Source: Kribbella sp. NBC_01245
GTDB taxonomy: Bacteria > Actinomycetota > Actinomycetes > Propionibacteriales > Kribbellaceae
Length of the DNA stretch: 64,000 nucleotides
Assembly (NCBI RefSeq): GCF_036226525.1
Contig: NZ_CP108487.1
Span: forward strand, 5,146,001-5,210,000
Reading direction: 5' to 3'
Shown: positions 1-7,223 of the stretch, in pieces
Layout of the letters: every line of letters starts with the position of its first letter
Numbering within the stretch: the first letter of the stretch is position 1
Made by a program: the position numbers and the translations under genes
Notes under the pieces: generated by a model
Databases searched by the model: none
What the model saw: only the letters and a program-made list of their open reading frames with translations
Told to the model about the DNA's origin: nothing

Positions 1-1
1 C

Positions 2-535
2 AAGGAGCTCGTCGGCTTCGTCGACAGCCCGTCGGCGACGTTCTTCGACGAGACCACCAAGTCGTCGTGGTTCTACCGCAACGGCACGTTCTGGACCGGT
101 GACAACCAGCAGTCCATCAAGGCCAAGGCCGATTACCAGCACTGCAAGGGTTTGGCCGGCGCGATGATGTATTCGATGGAGGCGCTCGACCCCGCCATGA
201 CGTTGTTCAACCACGTCGTGAACTCGGTCAACGCGAGCACCCCCGGCTGCGACGGCCCGACACCTACCCCAACGCCGACGCCCACGCCGACTCCCACTCC
301 CACCCCGACGCCGACTCCCACGCCGACGCCGACGCCGACGCCGACTCCCACGCCAACACCGACTCCCACCCCGACCCCGACGCCCCCGACGGCGACCCCG
401 TGGGCGGCCTGGACGACGTACGCGACCGGTGCGCTCGTTTCGTACAACGGCGTGACTTACCAGTGCCGCCAGGGCCACACCTCGCAGCCCGGCTGGGAGC
501 CGTCGAACGTTCCCGCGCTCTGGCTAGCGATCTGA
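2..535 (+). CDS. GH18 chitinase, C-terminal part, with TP-rich linker and CBM5/12 domain (5' truncated)
   Basis: The 5' end lies outside the window; the frame is open from base 2. The visible part has the end of a GH18 barrel (GAMMYSMEALDP, a typical last strand with the substrate-binding Trp/Met region), then a linker of about 40 residues of alternating Thr-Pro, then a chitin-binding type 3 (CBM5/12) module of about 44 residues. The module shows the family spacing W-x2-W, Y-x3-G, VSYNG, YxC, GHTS and a final ALW. This is an extracellular chitinase in which the small domain holds the enzyme on insoluble chitin. The next chitinase starts 34 bp downstream on the same strand, so the two are probably co-transcribed. 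Catalytic residues cannot be checked because they lie upstream of the window. Confidence 0.9.
   Translation, partial: KELVGFVDSPSATFFDETTKSSWFYRNGTFWTGDNQQSIKAKADYQHCKGLAGAMMYSMEALDPAMTLFNHVVNSVNASTPGCDGPTPTPTPTPTPTPTPTPTPTPTPTPTPTPTPTPTPTPTPTPTPPTATPWAAWTTYATGALVSYNGVTYQCRQGHTSQPGWEPSNVPALWLAI
262..395 (+). repeat. Thr-Pro codon repeat (degenerate hexamer tandem array)
   Basis: A tandem array of ACN-CCN codons encodes the Thr-Pro linker of the truncated chitinase. The units vary at third positions (ccgacg, ccgact, cccacg, cccact), which suggests both slippage expansion and selection on the protein. The reverse strand gives an open Gly-Val repeat reading frame, which is only a shadow. Confidence 0.85.
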
Positions 536-569
536 CCGTCCGTTCTGACCGCCCACTGATCGGAGCACC

Positions 570-2117
570 ATGAAACGCAGGCAAGTCTCAGTGATCGTCG
601 CAGCGATCACTGCCCTCTTCATCTCAGTACTGGTCGCACCATCCGCACATGCGGCCCCAGTAACCGCGTCCTTCGTCAAGGTGTCCGATTGGGGCAGCGG
701 CTTCGAAGGAAAGGTCACCGTCACCAACGGCACCACCAGCGCGATCAGCACCTGGCAGGTCGCACTCGACTTCCCGTCGGGCTACAGCATCAGCAGTTCC
801 TGGGATGCGACCCGCAGCAGCAGCGGCCAGACGCACACCTTCACGCCGCCGGGCTGGGCAGGCTCGCTGGCGCCGGGCGCAAGTGTCACCTTCGGCTTCA
901 ACGGTTCTCCAGGCAACTTCCCCGGCGTCAGCGCCTGCCGTCTCAACGGCGGCTCGTGCAGCGGCGGAGGTAACGGAACTCTCCCAGGCACTCCCAGCGG
1001 CCTGACCGGTACGTCGACCTCGTCGTCGGTGAGCCTGAGCTGGTCCGCCGCGAGTGGCGCCACCGGCTACCGGATCTACCGCAACGGTTCGGCCGTCGGC
1101 ACCAGCTCCGGTACGTCGTACACGGACTCGGGTCTCGCCGCCTCCACGACGTACAGCTATCAGGTGGCGGCGACGAACTCCGTAGGTGAAGGTACGAAGA
1201 GCGGAACCTTCTCCATCGCCACGAAGCCCGGCGGCGGCGACACCGGCACCCGCCGGGCCGCGCCGTACCTCTACATGGGTTGGGGCGAGCCGCCCAGCCC
1301 GACCACGGTCATGAACGCCACCGGTATCAAGTGGTTCACCATGGCCTTCATCCTGTCGTCCGGCGGCTGCAATCCGGCCTGGGACGGCCAACGGCCACTG
1401 CAGGGCAGTGCGGACGCCAACGCGATCGCGGCGATCCGTGCGGCCGGTGGCGACATCGTGCCGTCGATCGGCGGCTGGAGCGGTAACAAGCTCGGCCCGA
1501 ACTGCAGCACGCCCGAGGCGCTCGCGGGTGCGTACCAGAAGGTGATCGACGCCTATGGCCTGAAGGCGATCGACGTCGACATCGAGAACTCCGACGAGTT
1601 CGAGAACGAGGTCGTTCAGGACCGCATCCTGAACGCGCTGAAGATCGTCAAGCAGAACAACCCTGGCATCCAGACGATCCTCACCTTCGGCACCTCGACC
1701 ACCGGCCCGAACTACTGGGGCAACCGGCTGATCGAGCGGTCCGCCGCACTCGGCGCCAACATCGACGTGTTCACGCTGATGCCGTTCGACTTCGGCAGCA
1801 GCAACATCTACAACGACACGGTCGGCGCCAGCGAAGGCCTGAAGAACAAGCTGAAGGCGACGTTCGGCTGGACCGACGCACAGGCCTACGCCCACCAGGG
1901 CATCTCCGGAATGAACGGCCTGTCGGACCAGCAGGAGATGACCACCACGGCCACCTGGCAGAACATCACCAACTGGGCGAAGGGCAAGAACCTGGCCCGG
2001 CTCGCGTTCTGGTCGGTGAACCGTGACCGCGGCTGCGCCGGTGGCGGCGTGGTCTCGCACTGCAGCGGGATCGCCCAGCCGGACTGGGAGTTCACCCGGA
2101 TCACCGCCGGCTTCTAA
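570..2117 (+). CDS. secreted GH18 chitinase with CBM2, FnIII and GH18 domains
   Basis: The 515-residue protein starts with a Sec signal peptide (MKRR, hydrophobic core, AHA-AP cleavage near residue 29). Next come a CBM2-type carbohydrate-binding module (about 30-128, with FEGKVTVTN and W-x-VALDFP), a Gly/Ser linker, an FnIII domain (about 138-218) and a GH18 barrel (about 230-515). The catalytic strand reads AIDVDIE, with D335, D337 and the proton-donor E339. The first Asp of the usual DxxDxDxE motif is replaced by Lys, a variation I recall from some actinobacterial chitinases. GGAG sits 8 bp before the ATG. It follows the truncated chitinase in tandem and should hydrolyse chitin outside the cell. 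Confidence 0.95.
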   Translation: MKRRQVSVIVAAITALFISVLVAPSAHAAPVTASFVKVSDWGSGFEGKVTVTNGTTSAISTWQVALDFPSGYSISSSWDATRSSSGQTHTFTPPGWAGSLAPGASVTFGFNGSPGNFPGVSACRLNGGSCSGGGNGTLPGTPSGLTGTSTSSSVSLSWSAASGATGYRIYRNGSAVGTSSGTSYTDSGLAASTTYSYQVAATNSVGEGTKSGTFSIATKPGGGDTGTRRAAPYLYMGWGEPPSPTTVMNATGIKWFTMAFILSSGGCNPAWDGQRPLQGSADANAIAAIRAAGGDIVPSIGGWSGNKLGPNCSTPEALAGAYQKVIDAYGLKAIDVDIENSDEFENEVVQDRILNALKIVKQNNPGIQTILTFGTSTTGPNYWGNRLIERSAALGANIDVFTLMPFDFGSSNIYNDTVGASEGLKNKLKATFGWTDAQAYAHQGISGMNGLSDQQEMTTTATWQNITNWAKGKNLARLAFWSVNRDRGCAGGGVVSHCSGIAQPDWEFTRITAGF

Positions 2118-2125
2118 CCGATACG

Positions 2126-2170
2126 CCGAGCCCAGCAGGCGGCAGCTGCCCCTCCATCTGCTGGGCTCGG
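2126..2170 (+). terminator. intrinsic terminator-like hairpin after the tandem chitinases
   Basis: A perfect 13-bp inverted repeat (CCGAGCCCAGCAG at 2126-2138 and its complement at 2158-2170) lies just after the chitinase stop and before the convergent regulator gene that ends at 2195. No clear T-run follows. Such hairpins without U-tracts are common in high-GC actinobacteria, and this one may serve both strands. Confidence 0.7.
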
Positions 2171-2194
2171 TCTCAAAGGTCGGCTTCAAAAGCC

Positions 2195-3181
2195 CTACGT
2201 CTTCAGCAAGCCTTGATGCCCCGCGCGTAATCCAGCCTGGAAACGCGTGGTGGCATCAAGGGCTTTCATGATGCGTTGCATCCGTCGTTCGACCGTACGC
2301 TGCGCGACACCGAGACGCCGGGCTATGGCCTGATCGGTCAACCCCGCAGCCGCCAACGCCAGCAGCCGCTCATCCTCGGCACTAAGAAGGCCGCCCACCT
2401 CCCGCGTCACGACGAGTGGTGTCGCCCGCTGCCAAAGCAATTCGAACAACACGACAAGCCCATCCAGTAAGGCAGAACGGCCGATCTCGACCACGTCCTG
2501 CCCAGTCTGCAACAGGCCCGTACGGCGATCCGTAACGACCAGCATCATCGGTAGATCGCGCAGCATCCGGGCGTCCTCCCCGGCCTCCCCAAGCTCTCTG
2601 GCGGCCAGGAGATCCAGCGGATCCGCCAGACCCTCCATGTCGTAGATCGTCCGATAGGCCAACCCGTTCCGCAGGAGCTCCCGCCGAAGCCGCTGGCGGT
2701 CAGACGGCTCCACGGCGTACGGCGGCTTGTCGAGGATCAAGACCTCCCGCGTCGCCGTCTGCTGCGCCTGGAAGAACCTCTGCGCTATGGCCTCTCGTCC
2801 TCGCAACACGGTGAACGGACCAGCTCCGTCGGCCGCGCGGAACTCCTGCGCCAGAACGGCCGCGTTGATCCGCGCTTGCACTATTGCCGCCTGCTGCCGC
2901 AACGCGAGGACCTCGACCGCCGCCTCCGGCACCGCCGGCGTAAACCGCGCAGGACGGCCGCTAGTCCGCGATGCGAGGCCCAACGTCTCCAACGACCGAA
3001 GGTGCTTCGCGACCTTCGACGTAGGCCAACCGAGCTCGAGCACCAACTCAGAGATCGTGGCGTCCGGACGCGCCAGTAGAGCCCGGTAGACCTGCTCGTC
3101 TTCGCAGCAGACCCCGAGCCCCTCAAGCACCCGTGCCGGGGCCGGCGCGAACGCCGGCCCCGGGTTACGTCGTACCAGCAC
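2195..3181 (-). CDS. transcriptional regulator with N-terminal winged helix (TrmB-like) and C-terminal LuxR HTH
   Basis: The 328-residue protein starts with GTG. The N-terminal third is a winged-helix domain (ISELVLELGWPTSKVAKHLRSL, about 43-64). The middle resembles the phospholipase-D-like or effector-binding region seen in TrmB-type regulators (about 120-250). The C-terminus is a LuxR-type HTH (LLALAAAGLTDQAIARRLGVAQRTVERRM, about 268-298, fragment shown in parts here: LTDQAIARRLGV then AQRTVERRM). The GTG lies 3 bp after the stop of the upstream GH18 gene, so the two are probably translated from one mRNA. I infer a role in sensing carbon source and controlling nearby polysaccharide-degradation genes. 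The ligand is unknown. Confidence 0.85.
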   Translation of the reverse strand: MLVRRNPGPAFAPAPARVLEGLGVCCEDEQVYRALLARPDATISELVLELGWPTSKVAKHLRSLETLGLASRTSGRPARFTPAVPEAAVEVLALRQQAAIVQARINAAVLAQEFRAADGAGPFTVLRGREAIAQRFFQAQQTATREVLILDKPPYAVEPSDRQRLRRELLRNGLAYRTIYDMEGLADPLDLLAARELGEAGEDARMLRDLPMMLVVTDRRTGLLQTGQDVVEIGRSALLDGLVVLFELLWQRATPLVVTREVGGLLSAEDERLLALAAAGLTDQAIARRLGVAQRTVERRMQRIMKALDATTRFQAGLRAGHQGLLKT

Positions 3182-3184
3182 AGG

Positions 3185-4897
3185 TCAGGGCAGGTTGTGT
3201 ACGTGGGTACCAACCTGGTTGGAGAACTCGTTGCCGTTGAGGGCGTCCCAGTTCGTCGACCAAGTCATGGCGCCACGCAGCGTCGGCCAGGTGGTGGTCG
3301 GCTTGAAGCTGCCGCAATTCGTCCCCCGGGCCAGACAGTCCAGGGCGTTCTTGACGATCGTCGGCGACACGTAGCCGCTACCGGCGCCACGGGTGGAAGC
3401 GGGAAGGCCTAGGCCGACCTGGTCCGCCCGGAGGCCGTTCTGCAACATGATGCAGGCCTGCGCGGTGATGAAGTCCACGCTGCCCTGCGAGTACACCTGA
3501 CCATTGCAGCCGTTCATGGAACCCGAGTTGTAGTACTGGGTGTTCACGACCGTCAGGATGTCCTTGATGTTCAGCGCGAGCTTGAAGTACTCCTGCGAAG
3601 TGCTCTGCATGTCGATCGTCTGCGGAGCCATCGCGATGATCATGCCCGCGCCGAACCGGCTCTGCAGACTGCGAAGCGCCTGACCCATGTACGTCGCGTT
3701 GACACCGTTCTCCAGGTCGATGTCGACCCCGTCGAAGCCATACTCGCGCAGGACCGCGAGAGCAGTGTCCGCGAAGGCCGTCGCGGCGGTCGCGTTGTTG
3801 ACCGAGATCGTGCCCTTCTCGCCACCGACCGACAGGATGACCTTCTTGCCGGCGCTCTGCTTGGCGGCGATATCCGCCTTGAACTGGGCCGCGGTGTAGC
3901 CACCCAGCCGGCTGGCGAGGGTCGGGTCGAGGGTGAAGCTGATAGCGCCCTGGCGGCTCGGATCCGCGTCCGCGAAGGCGACCGCGATCAGGTCGTACTG
4001 GCTCTGCACGTCGCTGATGCGCTGCACGGTCGCACCGTTGTCGAAGTTCTGCCAGTAGCCGGTCAGGATGTGCTTCGGCAACGTCCCCGTCGGCGGCGTG
4101 GTCCCCGGAGTGGTCGTTCCACTCGCGGCCGCGCCGTATGCCGAGCAGTTGCCGGTGGGGTCACACGCCCGCACCTTGAAGCTGTACGTCGTACTGGCGG
4201 CCAGGCCGTCGGCGGTCCAAGTGGTGACGTTGCCGACGTTCTGCGCCGGCTCGGAGCCGCGCTGCACCTCGTAGCGGCTGATGCCGTTCGCGTCGGACGA
4301 CGCGGACCAGGTCAAACGCAACGAGCTGGAAGTCGCACTACCGACCGAGAGGCCTGACGGCACGGTAGGCGGCGTCGTGTCCGGGGGCGGACCGGTGCCA
4401 CCAGGGCCATCAAGGACGACCTCATCGGCCTGGTACGGCGTCTGGCCGTACCAACCGTGCAGGTAGACCGTCACGGTGCTGGCCGACGCACTGGTGGTGA
4501 AGGTCGTCTTCAGCTTGTTCCAAGCGGTGTTGGTGCTCCAGGTGCTGGTGCCACCGTCGGCACCGAGGTACACGTTGGGGCCCTTCACCCAGGCACTCAG
4601 GGTGTACGTCGAGCTGGGTTTGACGGAGACCGTCTGGTTGCAGCGGGCGTGATCGCCTGGCGTTGGGGTGCCCTGCAACGCGTACGACCCGGCATAGGCC
4701 GAGCCACTGACGACCGAGCCGGTTCCGGCCGAGCACGACCAGCCGGCCAGCGAGCCGGACTCGAACGTGCCATTGGTCATCAGGTTGATCGCGGCCGTGC
4801 TGCTGAGGGGCGACAGCAGCACGGCCCCGACGGCGAGGAGGACGGATAGAAGGGCGGCGATGATCGCGGACTGAGGGCGGTTCGTTCGCGGAGTCAT
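3185..4897 (-). CDS. secreted GH18 chitinase with N-terminal carbohydrate-binding domain and FnIII
   Basis: The protein is 570 residues from ATG 4897; a GTG at 4903 is an alternative. The order is a signal peptide (AIIAALLSVLLAVGAVLL, cleavage near STAA), a CBM4/9-like jelly-roll domain (NLMTNGTFESG to the QADEVVLDG strand, about 36-160), an FnIII domain (about 175-260) and a GH18 barrel (about 268-570). The active-site strand DGVDIDLE is complete: D389, D392, D394 and the proton donor E396. The upstream region carries a CebR/CelR-like operator within a good promoter. The regulator gene follows 3 bp downstream. The enzyme is an extracellular chitinase with a complete catalytic motif. Confidence 0.95.
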   Translation of the reverse strand: MTPRTNRPQSAIIAALLSVLLAVGAVLLSPLSSTAAINLMTNGTFESGSLAGWSCSAGTGSVVSGSAYAGSYALQGTPTPGDHARCNQTVSVKPSSTYTLSAWVKGPNVYLGADGGTSTWSTNTAWNKLKTTFTTSASASTVTVYLHGWYGQTPYQADEVVLDGPGGTGPPPDTTPPTVPSGLSVGSATSSSLRLTWSASSDANGISRYEVQRGSEPAQNVGNVTTWTADGLAASTTYSFKVRACDPTGNCSAYGAAASGTTTPGTTPPTGTLPKHILTGYWQNFDNGATVQRISDVQSQYDLIAVAFADADPSRQGAISFTLDPTLASRLGGYTAAQFKADIAAKQSAGKKVILSVGGEKGTISVNNATAATAFADTALAVLREYGFDGVDIDLENGVNATYMGQALRSLQSRFGAGMIIAMAPQTIDMQSTSQEYFKLALNIKDILTVVNTQYYNSGSMNGCNGQVYSQGSVDFITAQACIMLQNGLRADQVGLGLPASTRGAGSGYVSPTIVKNALDCLARGTNCGSFKPTTTWPTLRGAMTWSTNWDALNGNEFSNQVGTHVHNLP

Positions 4898-4937
4898 GTC
4901 CACAAGATGTGACCAGTCGACTACTTAGTCAAGTCTC

Positions 4938-4966
4938 TACATAAAGTGGGAGCGCTCTCATCACAA
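4938..4966 (-). promoter_or_regulatory. chitinase promoter with CebR/CelR-type LacI-family operator between -35 and -10
   Basis: Read on the minus strand, TTGTGA (4966-4961) and TATGTA (4943-4938) are separated by exactly 17 bp. That spacer contains TGAGAGCGCTCCCA (4960-4947). The known CebR/CelR box of Streptomyces and Thermobifida is TGGGAGCGCTCCCA, so 13 of 14 bases match. A LacI-family repressor bound here would block RNA polymerase directly. The predicted start of transcription is near 4931, about 30 nt before the chitinase start codon. The named repressor is inferred from the motif; no lacI-family gene is visible in the window. Confidence 0.75.
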
Positions 4967-5069
4967 TTTCAACAAACTCCACGCTCAGCAGGGCCCACGA
5001 CGGGAAATAGCGCGGAATCGCGGAGACTCACCGCTCGGTCAGACCACACCGCGGAACGGAGGGGACCAG

Positions 5070-5170
5070 TAAGAGGAAAGGCGACGGCCCCCGGCGGGGG
5101 GGTGACCGGGGGCCGTCTTCGGCCACGGGCTCGGGGGGAGGAGCCGGGGGCCGATCAGGAGGCGACAGTC
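5070..5170 (-). ncRNA. 6C RNA (actinobacterial small RNA with two C-rich hairpin loops)
   Basis: On the minus strand two hairpins follow each other. The first has an outer GGCC/GGCC stem, an inner GGCTC/GAGCC stem (5145-5141 with 5132-5128) and the loop CTCCCCCC. The second has a perfect 12-bp stem (5117-5106 with 5094-5083) and a loop containing seven C. Two adjacent hairpins with at least six C in each loop define the 6C family. The neighbourhood also fits: in Mycobacterium tuberculosis the 6C RNA (B11) lies next to and divergent from the HAD-IB gene Rv3661, and an HAD-IB gene starts here at 5376 on the other strand. The exact 5' end is uncertain, and the short inverted repeat at 5164-5180 may mark the promoter side. 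A short T-run (CCTTTCC) follows hairpin 2. Confidence 0.85.
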
Positions 5171-5375
5171 TGCCACTGTCAGGGAGTATTTACCCCCCAA
5201 GTCCGAACCCACACCTCATGGTTGAAAAAACCCACGAGGGCAGCCCGTCCAGCCGATCGGGATGACCCGGTCAGGCCAGTGCCACTGTCACACTACTGAT
5301 CAGTCTAACCGCCTTGAGGTCAAGACAAAAGCCCGGACCCCCTCGCGTTTCGCCCGCCGACCTATGCTCAACCCC

Positions 5376-6191
5376 ATGGAGCACCCCCGGCCGGGCCGCA
5401 CGGCTGCCTTCTTCGACCTCGACAAGACCATCATCGCCCGCTCCAGCACCCTGGCCTTCTCCCGGCCGTTCTACGCCGGCGGCCTGATCAACCGGCGGAC
5501 CGTGCTGCGCAGCGCCTACGCCCAGTTCGTCTACCTGCTCGGTGGCGCCGACCACGACCAGATGGAGCGGATGCGGGAGTACCTGTCGGCGATGTGCACC
5601 GGCTGGGACGTCCAGGTGGTCCGCGACATCGTGGCCGAGACGCTGCACGGGATCGTCGACCCGATCGTGTACGACGAGGCCGTCACGCTGATCGAGAACC
5701 ACCACAAGCTCGGGCACGACGTGGTCATCGTGTCGTCGTCGGGGTACGAGGTGGTGGAGCCGATCGGCCGGATGCTCGGCGCCGACCGGGTGATCGCGAC
5801 CCGGATGATCGTCGCCGACGGGAAGTACACCGGCGAGATCGACCACTACGTCTACGGCCCGCACAAGGCGATGGCGATCGTCGAGCTGGCCGCGGCCGAG
5901 GGCTACGATCTCACTCACTGTTACGCCTACTCCGACTCGGTCACCGACGAGCCGATGCTGGCCGCGACCGGTCATCCGGCCGCCGTCAATCCGGACAAGG
6001 GGCTGCGCAAGATCGCCGTCGCGCGGGACTGGCCGGTGCTCGATTTCTCCGCGCCGGTCGGGCTGCGCGAGCGCACCCGGTCGAGGCAACGACGCCTGTC
6101 GATGAGCGCGGCGGTCGCTCTCGGTGCGAGTCTGCTGACCGCCGGCCTGGTGCTTTATCTCAACCGGCGGCGTTCTTCTCAATCTCGTTAA
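5376..6191 (+). CDS. HAD-IB family phosphatase with C-terminal membrane anchor
   Basis: From ATG 5376 the protein has 271 residues. HAD motif I is FFDLDKTII, with nucleophile D14 and D16. Motif II is VIVSSSGYE (about residue 128), and motif III is YSDSVTDEPML with an upstream Lys (about 165-200). The C-terminus has one hydrophobic helix (AVALGASLLTAGLVLYL) followed by Arg-rich residues, suggesting attachment to the inner membrane face. Related proteins are annotated as phosphoserine phosphatase-like or CicA; the substrate is not known. The start is chosen because TATGCT (5363-5368) sits 7 bp before this ATG, which fits a leaderless transcript. An ATG at 5364 is an alternative. Confidence 0.9.
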   Translation: MEHPRPGRTAAFFDLDKTIIARSSTLAFSRPFYAGGLINRRTVLRSAYAQFVYLLGGADHDQMERMREYLSAMCTGWDVQVVRDIVAETLHGIVDPIVYDEAVTLIENHHKLGHDVVIVSSSGYEVVEPIGRMLGADRVIATRMIVADGKYTGEIDHYVYGPHKAMAIVELAAAEGYDLTHCYAYSDSVTDEPMLAATGHPAAVNPDKGLRKIAVARDWPVLDFSAPVGLRERTRSRQRRLSMSAAVALGASLLTAGLVLYLNRRRSSQSR

Positions 6192-6210
6192 GCCCTTCCG
6201 TTGAAGGGCT
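6191..6210 (+). terminator. hairpin terminator after HAD phosphatase gene
   Basis: The 8-bp stem AGCCCTTC/GAAGGGCT with a 4-base loop overlaps the end of the HAD stop codon. It is followed by TCTGAG, a weak pyrimidine tract. Confidence 0.65.
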
Positions 6211-6405
6211 TCTGAGAGTACAAAGGAGTCAGCAAGATTGCAGGGCATTCAGGCACCCACGCGGCGACCAGCCCATCTGAATTGGGCAGTCGACCACAGG
6301 CTTGTCCTGAGGCGACAGACATAGGTGCACGCTTGGTAACCAGGATGCCCTGCCAGCAACGGCGCCCTCCCCGGAGGGCGCCGTTCGCATTTTCCCCTGC
6401 TCTGC
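6211..6405. other. intergenic gap with structured RNA potential and a strong terminator hairpin
   Basis: This gap holds no gene. GCAGGGCAT (6240-6248) and its complement ATGCCCTGC (6345-6353) enclose about 95 nt that include a local hairpin (GCCCA 6271-6275 with TGGGC 6283-6287). A perfect 13-bp inverted repeat with a 2-nt loop (6358-6370/6373-6385) follows, then CGCATTTTCCCC on the plus strand. The last hairpin probably terminates the minus-strand gene ending at 6406, and perhaps also plus-strand transcription. Confidence 0.55.
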
Positions 6406-7185
6406 TTAGCGATTCTGCGTCAAAGGTGAACGTTCAGCAGCCAAGGCGATGACCTCGCACTCCCGTAGCAGCCAGTCGCGCACCCCGGTCACGCCATCGG
6501 TGATGTATCCACGAAGCCCTTGTACATAAGAGCCCGCGAGCTCGGCGTGTCCGATTTCCGGTACGGTCGCGCCGAGTGGATCGGTGCCTCGGGCAACTAA
6601 TATGACGCGTTCGGCCGCCCGTGCGACCAGCCCGTTCGCCGTACCGAAGGGCCGCAGCACCGCCAGCTCGGCGTGCACGATCGCGGCCACCACGATGGCC
6701 GGCGCAGTCGTCGGTTCGGTCAGCGCCTTGGCCAGACCACTCAGCCGCTCCCACATCTCGTCGGCCCCCGGCGCGGGCGGCAGGCCCTCGATGTCATCCG
6801 GCACGGCGTCACGCGCTGTCCGCAGGTGGCCGAGCTGCGATTCGTCGTACACGAGTCCGACGGCGGCGAGTTGGTGCAGCCGGGTCCAGACCTGCACGGG
6901 TGCCGTGTCGACCTGGGGCGCCAGCGACATCAGTTCGGTGGTCATCCGGACGGCGCCCGCGCTGAGGGCATCCCCCTCGCCGCGGCGTACGTCGTCCAGG
7001 CTCGACGTACTGCCGGACAGGGTCGCGGAGGCGTGGGCCCCGAGCAGGAGGGCCTCGGTGGTGACGTCACTGCTGATCCGGCGCAGGCCCCGGTCGCGCA
7101 GCAGCACGTCCACCGCGTCGCGAGCGGCCCGGACGGATGAGCCGACCCCTTCCAGTCCAGCCAGTGGTGCGAAGACATCGGTCAT
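6406..7185 (-). CDS. Fic-like (Fido) protein with degenerate active-site motif
   Basis: The protein has 259 residues and starts with ATG. The region VHAELAVLRPFGTANGLVAR (about 167-186) lines up with the Fic core HPFxDGNGRxxR, including the preceding helix and the His in VHAEL. The catalytic His is replaced by Arg, the acidic residue by Thr, the first Gly by Ala and the final Arg of GNGR by Leu. An ordinary Fic AMP-transferase activity is therefore unlikely. Proteins of this kind are often annotated as oxidoreductase in actinomycetes and sit beside the HAD-IB gene, as here. I infer a catalytically altered or regulatory Fido protein; the function is unknown. The gene is divergent from the polymerase gene, with 38 bp between the start codons. 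Confidence 0.75.
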   Translation of the reverse strand: MTDVFAPLAGLEGVGSSVRAARDAVDVLLRDRGLRRISSDVTTEALLLGAHASATLSGSTSSLDDVRRGEGDALSAGAVRMTTELMSLAPQVDTAPVQVWTRLHQLAAVGLVYDESQLGHLRTARDAVPDDIEGLPPAPGADEMWERLSGLAKALTEPTTAPAIVVAAIVHAELAVLRPFGTANGLVARAAERVILVARGTDPLGATVPEIGHAELAGSYVQGLRGYITDGVTGVRDWLLRECEVIALAAERSPLTQNR

Positions 7186-7223
7186 GCGCCCGACCCTAAA
7201 CGGTGACCGTAGGATGCGCTGTC

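Noticed and set aside
133..447. Gly-Val repeat protein on the minus strand
   Set aside because: It is the complement of the Thr-Pro linker codons of the truncated chitinase.
6240..6353. Named riboswitch or tRNA in the gap after the HAD gene
   Set aside because: The inverted repeats are real but do not match a tRNA cloverleaf or a riboswitch core that I can recognise.
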